The notes under the pieces: generated by a model | Database searches by the model: none | What the model saw: only the letters and a program-made list of their open reading frames with translations | What the model was told of the DNA's origin: nothing | Shown: positions 25,464 to 34,386 of the stretch, one piece after another | How positions within the stretch are numbered: position 1 is the stretch's first letter | How the letters are laid out: every line of letters starts with the position of its first letter | Position numbers and translations under genes: made by a program | Origin: Clostridiales bacterium | GTDB taxonomy: Bacteria; Bacillota; Clostridia; Oscillospirales; Oscillospiraceae | Length of the DNA: 37,959 bases | Reading direction: 5' to 3' | NCBI GenBank assembly: GCA_012729975.1 | Contig: JAAYBW010000259.1 | Span: 1 to 37,959 of the forward strand

Positions 25464-26513
25464 TTATATGAGCTTTATTATGTCGTTTAACATCACGAAG
25501 GCCATCAATCCGAGCAGAAGGACGTATCCCGCCGCATGCACATAGCCCTCTATTTTCGGGTTGACCTTACGACGGAACACCTTTTCGATAACCAGGGTCA
25601 CCAGCATGAGGAATATGCGCCCTCCGTCCAGGGCAGGTATCGGCAGCAGGTTCATGACCGCCAGATTAACGGCTATGAACGCGCACATATACGCCACATT
25701 CCTGAGACCGTTTTGAAAGCTTCCCGACTCGCTCCCGACCTGATTGATCATCGCGACGACGCCGACCGGTCCCGACAGGTCCTTTACCCCGGCTCCTCCG
25801 GTAAACAGATCGGTCAGTCCTATTCTCACCAATTTTACGAAGTAAGCGGAATTATACCATGCCTGTTTTAGGGTCTCGAAAAAATCGGCCTTTACGGTAT
25901 TAAAATACAGCCCGTATTTTGTTTGGACGCCGTTTTCGGTTTCATATTCGCGAAGACGGAGCGGGAAATCATTCAGCCTGATTTTTTCCCCGTCTCTTCT
26001 GATGACAAGATCGGGTGTCCCGTCGCTTCTCATAAGGTACATCGAAACCTCGGTTATGATACCGACGCGCTGACCGTCGATTGTCAAAATGCGGTCCCCG
26101 ACCATCAGCCCGTTTTCACCCTCTGCCGGGAATCCGTCCATAAAACCGGACAAAACCGGCTCGGAGAAATAGCCGGAGCCCGAAAATAAAATAACCGCGA
26201 CCAGGAACCCGGCAAGGAAGTTCATAAAAGAACCGGCCAGAAGAACAATAAGACGTCTCCAGACGCTCTTTTCCGTAAATGCGTCCGGATGGGGAGAGTC
26301 GCCGTCTTCTCCTTCCATTGCGCAAAAACCGCCTATAGGAAAAGCGCGCAGCGAGTATACTGTCTCGCCCCTTGTGCGGGATATTATTTTCGGCCCCATG
26401 CCGATGGCGAATTCATTTACTCGGATCCCCGCGGCCTTGGCGGCGGCGAAATGCCCGAGCTCATGTAAAAATATCAGTATCGCGAAAGCGACTATCGCAA
26501 TTACAATATACAT
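25464..26513 (-). CDS. rseP: RIP site-2 zinc metalloprotease RseP/RasP
   Basis: Membrane-embedded M50 protease that cuts within membrane helices of anti-sigma factors and of left-over signal peptides, 349 aa. H17-E18-x-x-H21 in FLHELGHF and the distal PALDGG motif form the zinc site. One PDZ domain (around residues 115-200; MVGDRILTIDG) lies between the first and later helices. The gene overlaps the end of dxr by 13 bp and is followed by ispG, an order widespread in Clostridia. Confidence 0.95.
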   Translation of the reverse strand: MYIVIAIVAFAILIFLHELGHFAAAKAAGIRVNEFAIGMGPKIISRTRGETVYSLRAFPIGGFCAMEGEDGDSPHPDAFTEKSVWRRLIVLLAGSFMNFLAGFLVAVILFSGSGYFSEPVLSGFMDGFPAEGENGLMVGDRILTIDGQRVGIITEVSMYLMRSDGTPDLVIRRDGEKIRLNDFPLRLREYETENGVQTKYGLYFNTVKADFFETLKQAWYNSAYFVKLVRIGLTDLFTGGAGVKDLSGPVGVVAMINQVGSESGSFQNGLRNVAYMCAFIAVNLAVMNLLPIPALDGGRIFLMLVTLVIEKVFRRKVNPKIEGYVHAAGYVLLLGLMAFVMLNDIIKLI

Positions 26514-27667
26514 TCTTCGGCATACCTCCCGGCTGACTCGCTAACAGCGAGTATGTCATCCGCGGTATTCGCGGTGATGTGCTCAAAACGACTCGTAACC
26601 TCGGTCGCGATACGGTATATGTCCGTAAATCCGATCCTTCCGGACAGAAATGCTTCCACGGCAGTCTCATCAGCCGCGTTTAAAGCCGCGCAAACGCCGT
26701 CCCCTCCGGGCGCCGACTCCAGCGCAAGCCTCAGACAGGGGAAAGCATCCGTGTCGGGCTTAAAAAATGTCAAAGCACCCATATCCGTGAGGCTGAGTCT
26801 GCGGGCGGGGCCGCAGAGGCGCTCCGGCCAGGTCAGCGCAAGCTGTATGGGAAGCCGCATATCCTGCGCGCCAAGCTGCGCCATTATACTTCCGTCTATG
26901 AACTCCACCATAGAGTGAACCACGCTCTGAGGATGTATCAGCACATCTATTTTCCCCGGCGGGGCCGAAAAAAGATGCATGGCTTCTATTACTTCAAAGC
27001 CCTTGTTCATCAGCGTCGCCGAGTCTATCGTTACCTTCGCTCCCATTTTCCATTTCGGGTGGCGGAGCGCTTCCCCGGGTGTTACCGAGGCCATTTCCGC
27101 CGGGCTGCACCCGAGAAACGGGCCGCCGGAAGCCGTCAGTATTATACGGGAATATTCATCCCCTGCCGTAAGGCACTGGAAAACCGCGCTGTGCTCGGAG
27201 TCCACCGGTATAAGCTCGGCGCCCGTTTCCGCGACGCGCCGCATAATCAGATTCCCCCCGCACACCAGCGTCTCCTTATTGGCTAGCGCCAGTCTGGCTC
27301 CTCTTTCAATTGCCGCGAGCGCCGGCAGCAGACCGGAGCCCCCGGTCACGGCCGAGAGCACCGTTTGCGCCTCATCCAGCGATGCCGCTTCGACAACTGC
27401 CGTCTCGCCGCCGAGAACCTTAATATCGGTGTCCGCGAGCGCCAGGGCGAGTTTTTCGGCCGCGGACTCGTTTCGCATAACGGCGAGCTTCGGCTTGAAT
27501 CTGCGCGCCTGCTCTTCCATCAGTACGGTGTTTTTATCCGCCGCGAGCGCGATAACGCCCAAGCCGAGCGCCTGCGCAACGTCAAGAGCGTTTTTCCCTA
27601 TCGACCCGGTCGAACCCAGTACGGTTATATTTTTACCGGGGGCTTTATATATATTTCCAGCTTTCAA
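26501..27667 (-). CDS. dxr: 1-deoxy-D-xylulose-5-phosphate reductoisomerase
   Basis: Second enzyme of the MEP pathway, converting DXP to MEP with NADPH and a divalent metal; 388 aa. The Rossmann motif LGSTGSIG is at residues 17-24; metal and substrate motifs are PVDSEHSAVFQCL and TIDSATLMNKGFEVIEA. It precedes rseP with a 13-bp overlap and follows cdsA by 30 bp. It is the target of fosmidomycin in other bacteria. Confidence 0.97.
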   Translation of the reverse strand: MKAGNIYKAPGKNITVLGSTGSIGKNALDVAQALGLGVIALAADKNTVLMEEQARRFKPKLAVMRNESAAEKLALALADTDIKVLGGETAVVEAASLDEAQTVLSAVTGGSGLLPALAAIERGARLALANKETLVCGGNLIMRRVAETGAELIPVDSEHSAVFQCLTAGDEYSRIILTASGGPFLGCSPAEMASVTPGEALRHPKWKMGAKVTIDSATLMNKGFEVIEAMHLFSAPPGKIDVLIHPQSVVHSMVEFIDGSIMAQLGAQDMRLPIQLALTWPERLCGPARRLSLTDMGALTFFKPDTDAFPCLRLALESAPGGDGVCAALNAADETAVEAFLSGRIGFTDIYRIATEVTSRFEHITANTADDILAVSESAGRYAEECIL

Positions 27668-27697
27668 TGAAAAATCCTTTCAAGGAGCGCCGGTCCT

Positions 27698-28534
27698 TTA
27701 AAACGGCGGCGCCAGCAAAAACGCGCATACGATAACGGGCGCGAGCGTAACCATACTGTCGAAACGATCGAGCACTCCTCCGTGCCCCGGCAGGACCGTT
27801 CCGTAGTCCTTTTTTCCGTATTCTCTTTTAATAAGCGAAAAGGTCAGATCTCCGAGCTGTGACACGGCTCCGCCTAAAATACCCCAGCAGATTATCAGCG
27901 GATAATTAACGTCAATCGAAAATCCGAGCCTCATTAGAAGAGCCAGTATCAAAGAGCATACGCACGAGCATATCAGACCGCCCAGAGCTCCTTCCCTTGT
28001 CTTTTTTGGGCTGGTTTTCGGAGCGAGGGGATGTTTTCCGAACAGCATTCCGGAAAAAAGCGCTCCGCCGTCTCCGGTAAAGGCAATGACGAAGGGCAGC
28101 AGAACACGAAAAACACCGTTGTCCCCTCCTCTGAGGACGCAAAGCCCCGAAAAGCAAAGGGGTACAACGGTTCCCGACATCAGCGCGGCAAACATTTCCC
28201 GACCGGCGAACTGTACGCTTCTTTCGTGGTATAAGACCCACATAAATAGAAGAATCAATAAAAATAATATGCTTACGCCTGACAGCACGAATACTGCCGG
28301 CTTAAACGTCAATATACCGCATATATATAAAAAAACGCTTAAATTTACAAACAATGCCGAGGCGACGCACAAAGCGGTGCATGCCGGTCCCGTTTCCGCG
28401 ACGGCTGTCAGTTCTCTCGCCGCGCACGCGGCTATCAGCGCTGACAAAACGGCTGTCCCCCAGGGCGGAAGGAAAGTCAGAACGACCAGCACAACGGGAA
28501 CACCTACGGCCGCTACCATTAGTCTCGACTTCAT
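27698..28534 (-). CDS. cdsA: Phosphatidate cytidylyltransferase
   Basis: Integral membrane enzyme making CDP-diacylglycerol from phosphatidic acid and CTP, the precursor of phosphatidylglycerol, which the LtaS-type enzyme in this window would consume. 278 aa with about seven to eight helices. The CdsA signature is complete near the C terminus: SQLGDLTFSLIKR, then KKDYG and PGHGGVLDRFDS. GGAGG at 28541-28545 lies partly in an inverted repeat. Upstream genes usual for this block (uppS, frr) are absent, and infB is next instead. Confidence 0.95.
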   Translation of the reverse strand: MKSRLMVAAVGVPVVLVVLTFLPPWGTAVLSALIAACAARELTAVAETGPACTALCVASALFVNLSVFLYICGILTFKPAVFVLSGVSILFLLILLFMWVLYHERSVQFAGREMFAALMSGTVVPLCFSGLCVLRGGDNGVFRVLLPFVIAFTGDGGALFSGMLFGKHPLAPKTSPKKTREGALGGLICSCVCSLILALLMRLGFSIDVNYPLIICWGILGGAVSQLGDLTFSLIKREYGKKDYGTVLPGHGGVLDRFDSMVTLAPVIVCAFLLAPPF

Positions 28535-28540
28535 TTATGA

Positions 28541-28559
28541 CCTCCGTAAACATTTACGG
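28541..28559 (-). promoter_or_regulatory. Inverted repeat covering the cdsA ribosome binding site
   Basis: On the minus strand CCGTAAA and TTTACGG flank two bases, and the GGAGG of cdsA begins inside the right arm. A hairpin would partly hide the site; alternatively this is a DNA operator. Confidence 0.45.
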
Positions 28560-28589
28560 CAACGCTCGGCGGGAATCCGAAAAGTCTTT

Positions 28590-28657
28590 TCTTACACGGA
28601 CACCCCGACAGGCTCAGGTATACCGCGGGCAATACCCGCGGCACACGCTCAGAGCTA
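28590..28657 (-). other. infB-cdsA intergenic segment with a short hairpin
   Basis: The 123-bp gap after infB contains CCGCGGG-TATTG-CCCGCGG on the minus strand without a U-tract. It may slow or process the transcript; I see no confident promoter for cdsA, so the two gene blocks are probably co-transcribed at least in part. Confidence 0.4.
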
Positions 28658-31168
28658 TTACGCCTCGGTCTTTTCCATGGTGAAGGCCTCTATAACGTCG
28701 CCTACCTTAATATCATTATATCTGTCAAGCGTTATTCCGCATTCATAGCCGGCGGAAACCTCCCTGACATCGTCCTTAACTCGCTTTAAGGACCCGATTT
28801 CGCCCTCGTGAACAACTATTCCGTCTCTTACAAGACGTATCCTGGAGTTCCTGTTGATCTTTCCGTCGACAACATAGCATCCCGCTATGGTTCCAATCTT
28901 TGAAGCCTTGAATATCTGACGCACCTCGCAGTGCCCCGTGAGCGCTTCCTTAAATTTCGGAGACAGCATGCCCTTCATGGCCGCCTGTATCTCATCGATG
29001 CATTCGTATATTATGCTGTAGGTTCGTATGTCTACGTTTGTTCTCATCGCGCTGTCGCGGGCGGCGGCGTCCGGTCTGACGTTAAATCCGATAATTATCG
29101 CGTTTGAAGTTCCGGCCAGCATTACATCCGACTCGCTGATTGCTCCCACTCCGCTGTGTATCGCGTGAACCCTCACTTCGTCATTTGAGAGCTTTTCAAG
29201 CGAGGATTTGATAGCCTCGGCGGAGCCCTGTACATCCGCTTTTATTACAACCGCGAGCTCCTTAACGTCACCCTGCTGTATCTGTGCGAACAGATCCTCC
29301 AGCGAAACCTTTTCGCGTCCCGGCGCAGAGGCTGCGATCTTGTGCTCTTCCTTGCGCTGCAGGGCCAGTTCTCTGGCCATGCGCTCATCCTCAACGGCGT
29401 TGAAAACATCACCCGCGGCGGGAGCTTCCGAAAGTCCCGTAATCTCAACGGGAACGGACGGACCAGCTTCCGTAAGTCTTTGCCCCTTATCACCGGTCAT
29501 TGTCCGAACACGGCCCACGGTCGTTCCGGCTATTATAACGTCACCTGTTTTAAGCGTTCCGTTCTGCACCAGGACAGTCGCGATAGGCCCGCGTCCCTTG
29601 TCAAGGCGCGCTTCGATAACCGTACCCTTCGCAAGTCTGTTGGGATTTGCCTTCAATTCGCGCATCTCGGCGGTCAGCGAGACCATTTCCAGCAGATTTG
29701 CTATGCCCATTCCGGTCTTGGCCGAAATCTCGCAGATTATCGTATCGCCGCCCCACTCCTCGGAGAGAAGCCCGTATTCTGTCAGCTGCTGCTTGATGCG
29801 TTCCGGATTCGCGCCCGGCTTATCCATTTTGTTTATTGCCACTACTATCGGTATTTTCGCGGCTTTCGCATGGTTAATCGCCTCTACCGTCTGAGGCATT
29901 ATACCGTCGTCTGCCGCGACGACAAGTATCGCGATGTCCGTTACCATCGCGCCCCTTGCCCTCATTGATGTAAACGCCTCGTGGCCGGGGGTGTCAAGGA
30001 AGGTTATCATCTTATCGTTTATCTGCACCTGATACGCGCCGATATGCTGCGTTATTCCGCCCGCTTCTCCGGCAACGACGTTCGCGTCTCTGACTCTGTC
30101 CAGAAGCGATGTCTTGCCGTGGTCAACATGGCCCATTACCACAACAACCGGGCTGCGCGGGCTAAGGTCTTCGTTTTTATCGGCCGAGTCATCGATAAGA
30201 CGCTCTTCTATTGTCATTACGATTTCGTGTTCCACTTTGCAGCCCATATCCATGGCGATCAAAGCGGCGGTATCAAAATCGATTATGTCGGAAACCGAGG
30301 CCATAACGCCTATTTTTATCAGCTGGCGGACAATCTCCGCGCCTGTTTTCTTCATACGCGAAGCAAGATCCCCCACCGCTATCTGATCCGGTATAGCTAC
30401 CTTAAGCGGCTGCTTCTTGGCTATCTCAAGCTGCAGCTTCTGCATCTGATTGCGCTGTTCCTGACGGCGTTTGGCGCTTGCTGCCGCGGCACCTTTTGCG
30501 CTCTGATTCTTTTTCGTCCACTTTTCCTTGCCCTGTTTGACGTTAGCCAATCTTTCGGGAACGAACTTCTCCAGACGTTCGTCATATTTCTCGGCATTTG
30601 TAACAGCCGGGCCCCGTGTGTCGATTATTTTCTTTTGACGTACCTTAGACTGCACCGGCTGTGTATTCTGCTGCGCCGACGGCTGCTCGGACTTCTGCTG
30701 ATGCGGCTGCTGAGGGGTTTGATGCTGCTGTCCGGAAGGCCTTTGCGCAGGCTGCTGCTGGCGCTGCTGTGAAGGCTGGGCGGGCTTTTGCTGCGCTGGT
30801 TTCTGGGGCTGTCCGACGGGCGCTTTCGGCTCGGGTTTTGGCATCTGAGTCTTATCGTCCTGCGAAGGCTGCGCTTCGGATTCCTGAGGCTTCGAAGCGA
30901 TTTCCGCGGCTGTCTCCCGTACGATCTCAACCGTCGGCTGCGGTTCGGGTGCGGCGACATTTTGTTTCGGCGGTGTTTCAAAAACCCTCGCGAGGCTCTC
31001 GACCTGATTATGCTGTGTAATATAGTCGAAAATGACATTGAGCTCCGCGTCTGTCAGCACCTGCATATGGTTTTTCGGCGGAGCGAAATACTCCGTCATT
31101 ATATTCATTATCGTCTTGGACTGCATTCCGAAATCCTTGGCGACCTCGTGTATCCTGTATTTAATCAT
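28658..31168 (-). CDS. infB: Translation initiation factor IF-2
   Basis: GTPase that brings initiator tRNA to the 30S subunit and promotes joining of the 50S; 836 aa. A N-terminal IF2-N domain ([11 protein letters not shown]) is followed by a Q/P/S-rich disordered linker (about residues 95-190), a second IF2-N region, then the G domain: GHVDHGKT at 346-353, [15 protein letters not shown] and SAKTG. Domains II to IV follow. I start at ATG 31168, since GGAGG at 31176-31180 is well placed; the frame is open further upstream inside ylxQ. It overlaps ylxQ by 8 bp. Confidence 0.97.
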   Translation of the reverse strand: MIKYRIHEVAKDFGMQSKTIMNIMTEYFAPPKNHMQVLTDAELNVIFDYITQHNQVESLARVFETPPKQNVAAPEPQPTVEIVRETAAEIASKPQESEAQPSQDDKTQMPKPEPKAPVGQPQKPAQQKPAQPSQQRQQQPAQRPSGQQHQTPQQPHQQKSEQPSAQQNTQPVQSKVRQKKIIDTRGPAVTNAEKYDERLEKFVPERLANVKQGKEKWTKKNQSAKGAAAASAKRRQEQRNQMQKLQLEIAKKQPLKVAIPDQIAVGDLASRMKKTGAEIVRQLIKIGVMASVSDIIDFDTAALIAMDMGCKVEHEIVMTIEERLIDDSADKNEDLSPRSPVVVVMGHVDHGKTSLLDRVRDANVVAGEAGGITQHIGAYQVQINDKMITFLDTPGHEAFTSMRARGAMVTDIAILVVAADDGIMPQTVEAINHAKAAKIPIVVAINKMDKPGANPERIKQQLTEYGLLSEEWGGDTIICEISAKTGMGIANLLEMVSLTAEMRELKANPNRLAKGTVIEARLDKGRGPIATVLVQNGTLKTGDVIIAGTTVGRVRTMTGDKGQRLTEAGPSVPVEITGLSEAPAAGDVFNAVEDERMARELALQRKEEHKIAASAPGREKVSLEDLFAQIQQGDVKELAVVIKADVQGSAEAIKSSLEKLSNDEVRVHAIHSGVGAISESDVMLAGTSNAIIIGFNVRPDAAARDSAMRTNVDIRTYSIIYECIDEIQAAMKGMLSPKFKEALTGHCEVRQIFKASKIGTIAGCYVVDGKINRNSRIRLVRDGIVVHEGEIGSLKRVKDDVREVSAGYECGITLDRYNDIKVGDVIEAFTMEKTEA

Positions 31169-31562
31169 CTGTTTTCCTCCCTGTATGCGAGCTTTGAGTT
31201 CGCGGCGCTTTCGCACTTTTCTCCGCAAGCTTTTCGGCGGCCCCGGTATATTCGGCACGTTCTGCGCCAAGTTTTTTCACGAAGCTTGCCGCAAGCCCCG
31301 CGTCGGTTATCGCCGCTATGGCGCATACCGTTTTTCCGAAAAGGTCTCCAAGCTCGGACTTTGTATACGGAAGCGGTATAAGCGGTATATTCCGCCACTG
31401 TGAGAAATTAACCGCGCGCTTGGCTGTACCCTCCGCTGTGTCGGATGCCGTCATTATCAGTTTTGCTTTTCCCGAGCGGACAGCCGCTCCTACCGAATAT
31501 TCGCCTGTTTCGACCGCTCCCGCCTTTTTGCATAGGCCGAGCATTCCCAAAGCCTTATCCAT
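31161..31562 (-). CDS. ylxQ: L7Ae-family RNA-binding protein YlxQ
   Basis: Small ribosomal protein L7Ae-like protein, 133 aa, of the type found between nusA and infB in Gram-positive bacteria. The L7Ae core is seen in [21 protein letters not shown], the [14 protein letters not shown] segment and the [14 protein letters not shown] region. Members of the family bind kink-turn-like RNA, though the physiological partner is not settled. The C-terminal 30 residues are Lys/Ala-rich and probably disordered. Overlaps of 8 bp with both ylxR and infB show tight coupling. Confidence 0.9.
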   Translation of the reverse strand: MDKALGMLGLCKKAGAVETGEYSVGAAVRSGKAKLIMTASDTAEGTAKRAVNFSQWRNIPLIPLPYTKSELGDLFGKTVCAIAAITDAGLAASFVKKLGAERAEYTGAAEKLAEKSAKAPRTQSSHTGRKTDD

Positions 31563-31824
31563 CCGCAGCCTCCAGACCCGCCGCGAGCGCGGCGTATACG
31601 TCCTCCGGTATGGAGATATCCAGCGCGCGCTCCAACGCGCGCGACTTTTTGGCTTTTTTCAGGCATTCGGCGTCCCGGCACAGATAAGCTCCCCTGCCGG
31701 GGCTCTTTCCTTTAAGGTCAACGGAAATAAGGCCTTCGGGAGATCTGACTATTCGCGTCAGCTCTTTTTTCGGCTTCATGGTTCTGCATCCCGTGCACTG
31801 ACGCTGCGGAATTTTTTTTGGCAT
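31555..31824 (-). CDS. ylxR: YlxR family RNA-binding/nucleoid-associated protein
   Basis: Basic 89-aa protein of the YlxR (DUF448) family, encoded between nusA and ylxQ as in most Bacillota. Motifs are QRQCTGCR near the N terminus and SPGRGAYLCRD, which also hold the family's conserved cysteines. YlxR proteins have been linked to RNA binding and to transcription regulation; the newer literature also links one to RNase P, so the exact role is not settled. ATG 31824 has GGAGG five bases upstream; an earlier in-frame start at 31854 lacks such a site. Confidence 0.92.
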   Translation of the reverse strand: MPKKIPQRQCTGCRTMKPKKELTRIVRSPEGLISVDLKGKSPGRGAYLCRDAECLKKAKKSRALERALDISIPEDVYAALAAGLEAADG

Positions 31825-31889
31825 TGGCACCTCCGGTATAAGTACACCGAGCATAACATCTGAGTGTTTCGCTTTACTTTAAAAGACTT

Positions 31890-33068
31890 TTAATTCCCGT
31901 CCGGCTCCCCGGGTTCATCGGTCTTATCGTCCGCGCCGGTTTTTTCATTATCGACATCGATCTGTTTAAGATATGCGGAAAGATCGATTCTGTTCATGGT
32001 TGTGTCGTTAATTACCTGTGAAGCGGGCTTGATATCTATTTTACAGCCGGTAAGCTTAGCAGCCAGGCGCGCGTTTTTTCCTTCTTTGCCGATAGCGAGA
32101 GAAAGCTGGTTATCGGGCACAATAACCCGGCAGCTTTTGCCGTCCTCAAGCAGGGTAACATTGTATACCTCCGCGGGCGCGAGCGCCGAGGCTACGAATT
32201 TCTCGGGATCGTCGTCATAAAGAACGATGTCGATCTTTTCCCCGCGCAGCTCGGTGACAATGTTGTTAACCCTGGCTCCCTTCGGTCCTACACAGGCTCC
32301 TATGGCATCGACTTCCGGATCGTTTGAGATAACCGCCATCTTGGTGCGGCTGCCAGCTTCCCTGGCTATGCTGCGTATCTCCACTATGCCGTCATATATC
32401 TCCGGGACCTCAAGCTCAAAAAGCCTCTTAACAAGGCCCGGATGCGTTCTGCTGATTATAACCTGCGGGCCGCGAGTGCTTCGGCGCACCTCAACGACAT
32501 AAACCTTCAGGCGGTCTCCGTCCCGTATTACCTCGCTTCGCACTCGTTCGCCCGGCATAAGCACGGCTTCGGTAAACTCGGAGCTGCTCGCTATTTTAAT
32601 GTACACGTTGCCCGTCTTCGGGTCGGTTCTGACAACCGTGCCTGTGAGAATCTCGTGTTCCTTGGAGGTGAACTCCTCAAATATCAGGCCGCGCTCGGCT
32701 TCGCGGATACCCTGAATGATAACCTGCTTTGCCGCCTGCGCCGCAATGCGTCCGAACCGCTTTGTCTCGACGCCGGTCCTGATTACGTCGCCTATCTCGG
32801 CTTTCGGGTCGATAAGCCGGGCTTGTTCTACCGTCATCTCAAGATTGGGATTGACGATATCCTCCTCGGCCACAACGGGATGGGCGATATATATTCTTAT
32901 CATACGGGCTGCTTCATCAACCTCAACGACCGCGCCTTCCGCCGTCGCGGGATTGTCCTTCCGGACCGCCGCAAGCAGCGCCTGATTTATCTTATCGAGC
33001 ATGTAGCTTTTCGGTATACCTTTTTCTTTTTCTATTTCGTCTATAGCGTCAAAAAATTCGCTGTTCAT
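31890..33068 (-). CDS. nusA: Transcription termination/antitermination factor NusA
   Basis: RNA polymerase-associated factor that promotes pausing and intrinsic termination, 392 aa. The N-terminal polymerase-binding domain (1-125) opens [19 protein letters not shown]; an S1 domain follows (about 135-200, [15 protein letters not shown]), then two KH domains, the second containing [20 protein letters not shown]. The acidic C-terminal repeats of enterobacterial NusA are absent, as usual for Gram-positive bacteria. It is 12 bp from rimP, and the operon leader has an intrinsic terminator that NusA itself could stimulate. Confidence 0.97.
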   Translation of the reverse strand: MNSEFFDAIDEIEKEKGIPKSYMLDKINQALLAAVRKDNPATAEGAVVEVDEAARMIRIYIAHPVVAEEDIVNPNLEMTVEQARLIDPKAEIGDVIRTGVETKRFGRIAAQAAKQVIIQGIREAERGLIFEEFTSKEHEILTGTVVRTDPKTGNVYIKIASSSEFTEAVLMPGERVRSEVIRDGDRLKVYVVEVRRSTRGPQVIISRTHPGLVKRLFELEVPEIYDGIVEIRSIAREAGSRTKMAVISNDPEVDAIGACVGPKGARVNNIVTELRGEKIDIVLYDDDPEKFVASALAPAEVYNVTLLEDGKSCRVIVPDNQLSLAIGKEGKNARLAAKLTGCKIDIKPASQVINDTTMNRIDLSAYLKQIDVDNEKTGADDKTDEPGEPDGN

Positions 33069-33080
33069 TTCGTAACTCCT

Positions 33081-33548
33081 CTAAAACTTAATACGCAGTC
33101 TTACGGATGCTATTTCGGGCTTTTTCAAGCTGACACGCCTTCCGGCGGTCTCTATATCCACATCGCCGCCGGTATATGACAGCAGCGTTCCGACATACTC
33201 CTTGCGCCCTTCCTTCGCGCCGTAAAGTTTCACAGCCACATTGGAACCTATGAATCTTTCAAAATCGGAGGGCCTTTTAAGCGCTCTTTCAGCGCCTGCG
33301 GAAGATACCTCAAAAACGTACGGTTCGTCAATCGGATCGGCCTGATCAAGCAGCGGGTCAAGTTCACGCGAAACAGCCTCGCACTGGTCTATTGTTACCC
33401 CGTCTTCACTGTCTACGTATACTCTCAGAAAACGCTGTCCGCCTTCCCTGACATACTCGACGTCCCAGAGCATGAGCCCATGCTTTTGCGCTATAGGCGT
33501 AGCAAGATCGGAGACTAATTCAATAATTTTTACATGTGAAAGCGACAA
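33081..33548 (-). CDS. rimP: Ribosome maturation factor RimP
   Basis: 155-aa factor for maturation of the 30S subunit, first gene of the nusA-infB operon. The RimP N-terminal domain is seen in LMLWDVEYVREGGQRFLRVYVD with the SRELDPLLDQADPI segment, and the C-terminal SH3-like domain in VSSAGAERALKRPSDFERFIG. The start is TTG, supported by GGGGTGA six bases upstream; no ATG or GTG fits better. It is preceded by a leader of about 90 nt with an intrinsic terminator. Confidence 0.92.
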   Translation of the reverse strand: MSLSHVKIIELVSDLATPIAQKHGLMLWDVEYVREGGQRFLRVYVDSEDGVTIDQCEAVSRELDPLLDQADPIDEPYVFEVSSAGAERALKRPSDFERFIGSNVAVKLYGAKEGRKEYVGTLLSYTGGDVDIETAGRRVSLKKPEIASVRLRIKF

Positions 33549-33590
33549 GCCGGATCACCCCGAAACAAAATTTGGTACCCCTCAAAGGCC

Positions 33591-33617
33591 AATAAAAAGA
33601 GTGGGCAGCACCCACTC
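33591..33617 (-). terminator. Intrinsic terminator in the rimP-nusA leader (probable attenuator)
   Basis: On the minus strand GAGTGGG-TGCTG-CCCACTC is followed by TTTTTATT, a compact seven-pair terminator with a U-tract. It lies between the promoter and the rimP start codon, so it must be read through for the operon to be expressed. In Bacillus subtilis the homologous operon is known to be autoregulated by NusA-stimulated termination in its leader. Confidence 0.8.
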
Positions 33618-33645
33618 ATCCAGTCAAACACCATCCATCGTGAAG

Positions 33646-33674
33646 ACTATACCACGATAAGGCAGATAATGCAA
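33646..33674 (-). promoter_or_regulatory. Promoter of the rimP-nusA-infB operon
   Basis: On the minus strand TTGCAT (33669-33674) and TATAGT (33646-33651) are spaced by 17 bp. Transcription should start near 33639 and pass through the leader terminator. Confidence 0.8.
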
Positions 33675-33798
33675 TACTTTTTTGATGATAAGCGGCATTC
33701 GAAAGACCCCGTAATCCGACTGTTTATAAACATGAATAAAATCCCGTCGAAAAACGCCGCTTATGTTTCGGCTTATGTCTGATAATAGCAAATGACTC
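33675..33798. other. Central part of the divergent rimP/trmL intergenic region
   Basis: No gene seen. It contains an inverted repeat ATAAGCGGC (33688-33696) and GCCGCTTAT (33756-33764), and the heptamer CTTATGT twice, 12 bp apart (33760-33766, 33772-33778), just upstream of the trmL promoter. Their role is unknown. Confidence 0.35.
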
Positions 33799-33826
33799 TT
33801 GAAATGCTCCCCGGAAGTGGTACAAT
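33799..33826 (+). promoter_or_regulatory. Promoter of trmL
   Basis: TTGAAA at 33799-33804 and TACAAT at 33821-33826 are 16 bp apart, placing the transcript start about 20 bp before ATG 33853. Confidence 0.7.
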
Positions 33827-33852
33827 TGCAGCAGTTGACTGGGGGACGGCGA

Positions 33853-34335
33853 ATGATAAATATAGTACTCGTCGAACCGGAAATACCGCAGAACACCGGC
33901 AACATAGCCCGAACCTGCGCGATTACCGGCTCAAGACTCCATCTTGTTAAACCGCTGGGCTTCGACATTTCCGAAAAAGCGGTCAGGCGCGCAGGTCTGG
34001 ATTACTGGAATGATGTCGATATCCGGGTTTACCGCAATATACGCCATTTCTTTGAAATAAACGGCGACTCCGATGTTTGGCTGCTCACGACAAAGGCCCC
34101 ACGATGTTACACCGACGCTGTATTTGCGGACGGCTGTTTTCTTATATTCGGAAAAGAAACCGCCGGCTTACCCCAGAGTATGCGCGAGAGATACAGGGAC
34201 CGCTGCCTTCGTATCCCCATGCGGGAGGGATTCAGGAGCATGAACCTGAGCAGCAGCGCGGCCGTGGTTCTTTACGAAGCGCTCCGACAGGGAGGCTTTC
34301 CGGGGCTTTCAGGCTGCGGCTCAATGGCACAGTGA
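33853..34335 (+). CDS. trmL: tRNA (cytidine/uridine-34-2'-O)-methyltransferase TrmL
   Basis: Small SPOUT-class methyltransferase, 160 aa, which methylates the ribose of the wobble base in tRNA-Leu. It acts as a dimer with SAM bound in a C-terminal trefoil knot. Family motifs are LVEPEIPQNTGNIARTC near the N terminus, LIFGKETAGLP and MNLSSSAAVVLYEAL at the C terminus. ATG 33853 follows a GGGGG run at 33840-33845 and is 27 bp after the -10. A longer frame to 33799 includes the promoter and is rejected. The stop codon lies in the left arm of an inverted repeat. Confidence 0.94.
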   Translation: MINIVLVEPEIPQNTGNIARTCAITGSRLHLVKPLGFDISEKAVRRAGLDYWNDVDIRVYRNIRHFFEINGDSDVWLLTTKAPRCYTDAVFADGCFLIFGKETAGLPQSMRERYRDRCLRIPMREGFRSMNLSSSAAVVLYEALRQGGFPGLSGCGSMAQ

Positions 34336-34386
34336 CCGCGCGCCGACCGAGGCCCTCCGTTAAAAAACGCTTTTAACTCACTGTGC
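34327..34386 (+). terminator. Composite hairpin at the end of trmL
   Basis: GCACAGTGA, which includes the trmL stop, is repeated inversely as TCACTGTGC. Between them GTTAAAA-AACGC-TTTTAAC forms an inner hairpin flush with the right arm, leaving about 23 unpaired bases on the left. An AT-rich stretch with six T follows. It is possibly a terminator, less typical than the others here. Confidence 0.45.

Noticed and set aside
29981-30772. Plus-strand open frame of 263 codons opposite infB
   Set aside because: The Leu/Arg-rich product is the complement of the Q/P-rich linker and the G domain of IF-2, not an independent membrane protein.
30661-30830. Possible tandem DNA repeat in the CTGCTG-rich stretch of infB
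   Set aside because: It simply encodes the Gln-rich linker of IF-2 and shows no regular repeat unit.
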